A stretch of DNA of 64,000 nucleotides from Lutimonas halocynthiae. GTDB taxonomy: Bacteria > Bacteroidota > Bacteroidia > Flavobacteriales > Flavobacteriaceae. The stretch is taken from contig NZ_JAUFQO010000004.1 in assembly GCF_030409835.1 (NCBI RefSeq), forward strand, positions 62,001 through 126,000, written 5' to 3'. Numbering within the stretch: the stretch's first letter is position 1; each line of letters starts with the position of its first letter. The notes below the pieces were generated by a model that did no database searches, was not told the origin of the DNA, and worked only from the letters and a program-made list of their open reading frames with translations. Both the position numbers and the translations under genes were made by a program. Shown here one piece after another: positions 60,488 to 64,000 of the stretch.

Positions 60488-60727
60488 TTATTTTTTTAGG
60501 AATCCATTTGCTCTTGCCTCTGCAATCACAGCTTCAACACCTTTTTTATTGATGTTCTTTAAAGCTCTCGTAGAAACCTTTAAAGTCACCCACTTATCTT
60601 CAGCTGGTAAATAAAAACGCTTTTTTACCAAATTTACATTGAACTTTCTCTTCGTTCTATTCATAGCGTGAGATACGTTGTTTCCAACCATTGCTCTCTT
60701 GCCCGTTAACTCACATACTCTTGACAT
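60488..60727 (-). CDS. rpmB: 50S ribosomal protein L28
   Basis: 79 residues, MSRVCELTGKRAMVGNNVSHA with KRKFNVNL and the C-terminal STRALKNINKKGVEAV, standard L28. It begins the three-gene operon; the promoter overlaps the 3' end of cinA. Confidence 0.97.
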   Translation of the reverse strand: MSRVCELTGKRAMVGNNVSHAMNRTKRKFNVNLVKKRFYLPAEDKWVTLKVSTRALKNINKKGVEAVIAEARANGFLKK

Positions 60728-60764
60728 TTCCTGACTGTTTTAATTCTTATTTCAAAACGAGGTG

Positions 60765-60796
60765 CAAAATTAAATATTCTTTCCTAATCTGACAAA
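60765..60796 (-). promoter_or_regulatory. Promoter of the rpmB operon
   Basis: On the minus strand TTTG (60796 to 60793), 20-base spacer, TAATTTTG (60772 to 60765). It matches the Bacteroidota consensus fully and overlaps the last codons of cinA. Confidence 0.78.
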
Positions 60797-62049
60797 CTAT
60801 TTAAGCTGTTTTTTAAAATTTCTTTTCTAAGCAGCTCCAAGGCTTTCACAGATGCCCTTTCAATTACTTTGGCTCTTGGCTTTCCAAAGAAAAATTCTTC
60901 AACATAAACTCCTGATGAGCTGGCAATTGCAATAAAAACAACGCCTACACTTTTATCCGTTTCATCTGTTGTTGGTCCGGCATTGCCTGTAGTTGCAATG
61001 GCATAATCAGTAGAGAATAAATCACGTGTTTTTGTAGCCATTTCTATAGCCACTTCTTTACTTACTACAGAGTGCCTTTTAATTAGCGCTGAAGATACGT
61101 GAAGAAGCTCCTCCTTTACTTTAGCAGAATAAGCAACCATTGCTCCTTTTAAAAATAAAGACGCCCCCGGAATAGCTGTGATCATTTTTGAAATATTACC
61201 ACCTGTACAACTTTCAGCTATACTCAAAGTTTCTTTACTATTTGACAGCAGTTCATTGACAGTTCTTTCTATAGAAGTATTTTCTTCTTCACCAACAAAA
61301 ATGTCCTTCACTAAAACCTTAAGTTTTACAACGTTTTCATCAAGGTCTGACATTAAAGATGTTTCCTCTACTCCTCTCGCTGTTAACCTAAGTCGAACCC
61401 GTCCGTAAGATGGCAAATAAGCCAGTTTAATAGAATCAGGAAGGCTATTCTCAAAATCAGTCAATCTTTCTGCAACCCTGCTCTCCCCTAATCCATATGT
61501 ATGCAGGGTTTTATGTGCAATAAAAGGCAAATGATAATCTTCTCTAAGTTTTGGCAATACTGAAGTAGTTATCAAACCTTTCATTTCATTTGGAACACCC
61601 GGAAGGGAAACAAAAACTTTTTTATTCCTTTCAAACCACATTCCGGAGGCAGTTCCTAAATGGTTTTTCATAATTGTGGCTTTTGCAGGAAGCATCGCCT
61701 GTTGAAGATCCATATCAGTAAAATTGTATTTTATCCTTCCAAACAAAAGCTTGATATGATTTTCGATTTCTTTGTTGTATTTCAATTCATCATCAAAATA
61801 TTCAACCAAAGTTAATTTGGTAATATCATCTTTGGTAGGTCCCAACCCACCTGTCATTATCACTATATCCGCATTTTGTTCGGCTTCTTCAATTGCCTTT
61901 AAAATATGCGCTCTATCATCTTGAATAGAAGTGATCTGATAAATCGATACCCCAATCTCATTGAGTCTCTGAGCCAACCATTGAGAGTTGGTATCAACTA
62001 TTTGCCCTATGAGAATTTCGTCTCCAATAGTGATGATTTCTGCCTTCAT
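60784..62049 (-). CDS. cinA: CinA family protein (NMN amidohydrolase / competence-damage protein)
   Basis: 421 residues from Met at 62049 (MKAEIITIGDEILIGQ), the conserved family start; the frame is open to 62091 but would include 14 unrelated residues and the promoter. N-terminal MoaB-like domain (TGGLGPTKDDITK) and C-terminal CinA_C domain (AESCTGGNISKMITAIPGAS; ATTGNAGPT). The family deamidates NMN in pyridine nucleotide recycling and also has ADP-ribose pyrophosphatase activity in some members. Confidence 0.94.
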   Translation of the reverse strand: MKAEIITIGDEILIGQIVDTNSQWLAQRLNEIGVSIYQITSIQDDRAHILKAIEEAEQNADIVIMTGGLGPTKDDITKLTLVEYFDDELKYNKEIENHIKLLFGRIKYNFTDMDLQQAMLPAKATIMKNHLGTASGMWFERNKKVFVSLPGVPNEMKGLITTSVLPKLREDYHLPFIAHKTLHTYGLGESRVAERLTDFENSLPDSIKLAYLPSYGRVRLRLTARGVEETSLMSDLDENVVKLKVLVKDIFVGEEENTSIERTVNELLSNSKETLSIAESCTGGNISKMITAIPGASLFLKGAMVAYSAKVKEELLHVSSALIKRHSVVSKEVAIEMATKTRDLFSTDYAIATTGNAGPTTDETDKSVGVVFIAIASSSGVYVEEFFFGKPRAKVIERASVKALELLRKEILKNSLNSLSD

Positions 62050-62072
62050 GTATATTTTAAAATTTTGGAGAA

Positions 62073-62080
62073 CAAATATA
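62073..62080 (-). promoter_or_regulatory. Probable -7 box of cinA
   Basis: TATATTTG on the minus strand, 24 bases before the chosen start. A TTTG 14 bases further upstream is too close to be a standard -33 box. Confidence 0.45.
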
Positions 62081-62177
62081 GGCATTGACAACTACAAATA
62101 ATTGAAACTCTAGACTCTCTCTCACGCTTCTAATTTTAATTTATATATTTAGCGGCTAAAACTAAATTAAACGATTC

Positions 62178-63674
62178 ATGAAAAAAACAATACTATCTGT
62201 CATTACGCTTTGCCTTGGGCTAAGCATGCAGGCTCAATCAGATGCTGAACTTGTCACTTCGACAGTTTTAAAAAGAGACATTGAAAGTCACGTATATTTC
62301 CTTGCCTCTGACGAATTAAAAGGAAGACAAACAGGATCAGACGAATTGAAAATTGCGGCGGCATATCTTTCGAATCACTTACGCAAATACGGGGTTAAAC
62401 CAGCTGGTGAAAATGGAAGTTTCTACCAAAATGTGCCGATGGAAACAGTGTCTGCACCTTCAAATATAAGTCTAAAATTAAATGATATCACAGGTGAACA
62501 ATTCTTGGGAATTTCTGTTAAAAATATTGATTATGACGGAGAGGCAGTATTTCTTGATTTTGGATCTAAGGAAGATTTTGAAAAAGTTGATGTGAAAGGG
62601 AAACTCGTTATTACCAAAGCAGGAAATTCTGAATCAACTAACATGAGATCTAAATTAATGGCAGGAAGAGATAAAAGAGGAAGAGCTAAAAATTTTGGAG
62701 CAGCCGGATTAATAGAATTAATCGAAGTTGATCAAAACATGTGGGATCGATATTCTCATTATTTTAACGAGGACAAGACGGGTCTTAAAAGCACAGAAGA
62801 AACTGAAAAGTTTGTTCACATTTATGTGGGCGATTCAGGCATGACCGGTGCCGCAAGTATGGCCAGTGCAAAATCAATCACGGCCAATTTAAAAGTAGAA
62901 GGAATTGCTGCCAAAGAATTCTCATCAAGAAATGTTGTTGGATATCTTGAAGGTTCTGATCCTAAGTTAAAAGATGAATTCATCATTTACTCTGCTCATT
63001 ATGATCATGTTGGAATCGGCAAACCAAATGCTGAAAATGACTCTATTTATAATGGTGCAAGAGACAATGCAATAGGTACCGTTACTGTGTTGAGTGCCGC
63101 CGAAAACCTTGCTAAATATCCGACAAAAAGATCTTCTCTGTTTATTTTGTTTACCGGTGAGGAAAAAGGATTACTGGGCAGTACTTATTATGCTGAAAAT
63201 CCGATGATACCATTAAATAAGATGGTATACTGTTTTAATAGTGACAACGGAGGTTATAACGACACATCGAAAGTAACCATTTTTGGTTTGAACCGAACAA
63301 CGGTTGCTCAGCATATCATTGACGGCGCCAAAGAATTTGGCCTCGAAGCTATAGATGATCCGGCTCCAGAGCAAAATCTTTTTGACCGATCAGATAATGT
63401 GAATTTTGCTAAAAAAGGTATTCCAGCTCCAACCTATAGTTTAGGCTTTACTGCGTTTGATGAAGAGGTAACAAAAACATACCATCAGGTTACTGATAAT
63501 CCCGAAACAGTTGACTACGACTATCTGGAAAAATTCTTCAGATCTTATGTCCTTACTTGCAGAATGATCTCCAATGATCCAAAAACACCGTTCTGGACTG
63601 AAGGTGATAAATACTACGAGGCGGGTGTAAAACTTTATTCTGAAAAGAAAGAAGAAGCTACTGTATTGGATTAA
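62178..63674 (+). CDS. M28-family zinc aminopeptidase, secreted
   Basis: 498 residues, signal peptide ending MQAQS. A PA-domain insert (about 110-240) precedes the M28 catalytic domain. Metal ligands: His in YSAHYDHVG, Asp in GARDNAIGT, Glu-Glu in FTGEEKGLLGS, Asp in NSDNGGYND and His in TYHQVTDNPET. Expected to cleave N-terminal residues from peptides in the periplasm or outside. Divergent from cinA. Confidence 0.92.
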   Translation: MKKTILSVITLCLGLSMQAQSDAELVTSTVLKRDIESHVYFLASDELKGRQTGSDELKIAAAYLSNHLRKYGVKPAGENGSFYQNVPMETVSAPSNISLKLNDITGEQFLGISVKNIDYDGEAVFLDFGSKEDFEKVDVKGKLVITKAGNSESTNMRSKLMAGRDKRGRAKNFGAAGLIELIEVDQNMWDRYSHYFNEDKTGLKSTEETEKFVHIYVGDSGMTGAASMASAKSITANLKVEGIAAKEFSSRNVVGYLEGSDPKLKDEFIIYSAHYDHVGIGKPNAENDSIYNGARDNAIGTVTVLSAAENLAKYPTKRSSLFILFTGEEKGLLGSTYYAENPMIPLNKMVYCFNSDNGGYNDTSKVTIFGLNRTTVAQHIIDGAKEFGLEAIDDPAPEQNLFDRSDNVNFAKKGIPAPTYSLGFTAFDEEVTKTYHQVTDNPETVDYDYLEKFFRSYVLTCRMISNDPKTPFWTEGDKYYEAGVKLYSEKKEEATVLD

Positions 63675-63686
63675 TATTTTTTGTAT

Positions 63687-63739
63687 TTTCATAGGGCTAA
63701 AAAAAATCGAGTTGTAACAAGATTTTTAGCCCTATGAAA
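63687..63739. repeat. Long imperfect inverted repeat after the M28 peptidase gene
   Basis: TTTCATAGGGCTAAAAA pairs with TTTTTAGCCCTATGAAA, with a three-base bulge and further pairing (ATC/GAT) around a 12-base loop. No T-run follows on either strand, so it may act as an mRNA 3' stem and not as a classical intrinsic terminator. Confidence 0.5.
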
Positions 63740-63809
63740 TTCTAATAATTCAATAAGATTCAATCTTTATCTAGTTTTTCACAGGATTTATTAACCAAAC
63801 ATTGAATCC

Positions 63810-64000
63810 ATGAAAAAACTTTTAATCTGTATTTTGATTGTAGGATTCAGTCTCCCCAGCTTTGGTCAAGAATTGCTGGTGAAGAGATTTGACGCAAACT
63901 ACAATGAAGTAAGCATAGATACATTTATGCTTGGTGACCTGATCATTATCGGGCATGCCAAACAAGGGAAAAACCCTCATTATTTTCAAGGAAAAATTAC
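63810..64000 (+). CDS. Secreted protein, truncated by window edge
   Basis: 63 codons visible, open to the right edge. A signal peptide is clear (MKKLLICILIVGFSLPSFGQ, cleavage before Gln/Glu), and the mature part begins ELLVKRFDANYNEVSIDTF. Too short to assign. Co-oriented with the peptidase gene 135 bases upstream, with the long hairpin between them. Confidence 0.7.
   Translation, partial: MKKLLICILIVGFSLPSFGQELLVKRFDANYNEVSIDTFMLGDLIIIGHAKQGKNPHYFQGKI

Overview
The window comes from an AT-rich genome of the Bacteroidota, most probably a marine member of the Flavobacteriaceae. Evidence: a SusC/SusD pair, many Bacteroidota-type lipoproteins, promoters of the TTTG-N19-TAnnTTTG type, a PafA-type phosphatase, BshC (bacillithiol synthesis), and the block ftsY / DUF4295 / rpmG / rpmB / cinA. 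I found no tRNA, rRNA, CRISPR array, transposase or prophage gene.

Positions 1-38265 hold a large polysaccharide utilisation locus (PUL). Apart from a truncated AraC-type regulator at the left edge, every gene is on the minus strand. The enzymes point to a beta-1,3-glucan with beta-1,6 branches, i.e. laminarin: three GH16, four GH17 modules, two GH30, a clan-A hydrolase I cannot place, a long clan GH-Q phosphorylase (GH149-like beta-1,3-oligoglucan phosphorylase) and a GH94 disaccharide phosphorylase. Reading the transcripts from the right: (a) a GH16 lipoprotein; (b) a one-component membrane regulator (Y_Y_Y plus LuxR-type HTH); (c) susC-susD-multimodular surface lipoprotein-GH16, closed by a terminator near 24 kb; (d) a ten-gene run from GH30 (start 23910) to GH16 (end 8401); (e) a CotH-like lipoprotein; (f) a sugar porter with its own terminator; (g) a GPH symporter plus GH94, closed by a terminator near 0.6 kb.

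The logic appears to be surface binding and endo-cleavage (lipoprotein GH16, GH30, GH17), SusCD import, periplasmic trimming, then MFS import and cytoplasmic breakdown by GH17 enzymes without signal peptides and by phosphorylases. No GH3 beta-glucosidase is present. The most unusual gene is a GPH/MFS transporter fused in frame to a complete GH17 domain (11046-13394), followed two bases later by a free-standing paralogous GH17. A 15-bp motif lies at exactly the same distance upstream of the -7 box of the GPH-GH94 operon and of the ten-gene operon, and occurs again, inverted, upstream of susC. It is a candidate PUL operator.

Positions 38266-39091 are an AT-rich gap without genes. From 39092 to the end are mostly housekeeping and envelope genes: DUF302, a DEAD-box helicase with a DEVD box, PafA-like phosphatase, MlaE-MlaF, a PDZ aspartyl protease, DUF389, GDP-mannose synthesis, SprT, SDR, amidohydrolase, beta-helix lipoprotein, glutamine cyclotransferase, L31 type B, Nudix, BshC, RimO, FtsY, DUF4295, L33, L28, CinA and an M28 peptidase, ending in a truncated secreted protein. 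Between the helicase and the phosphatase lie two tandem, structured, terminator-ended units that look like duplicated small RNA genes. Two short intergenic arrays with a 15-bp period (545-602 and 58944-58996) look like members of one dispersed repeat family.
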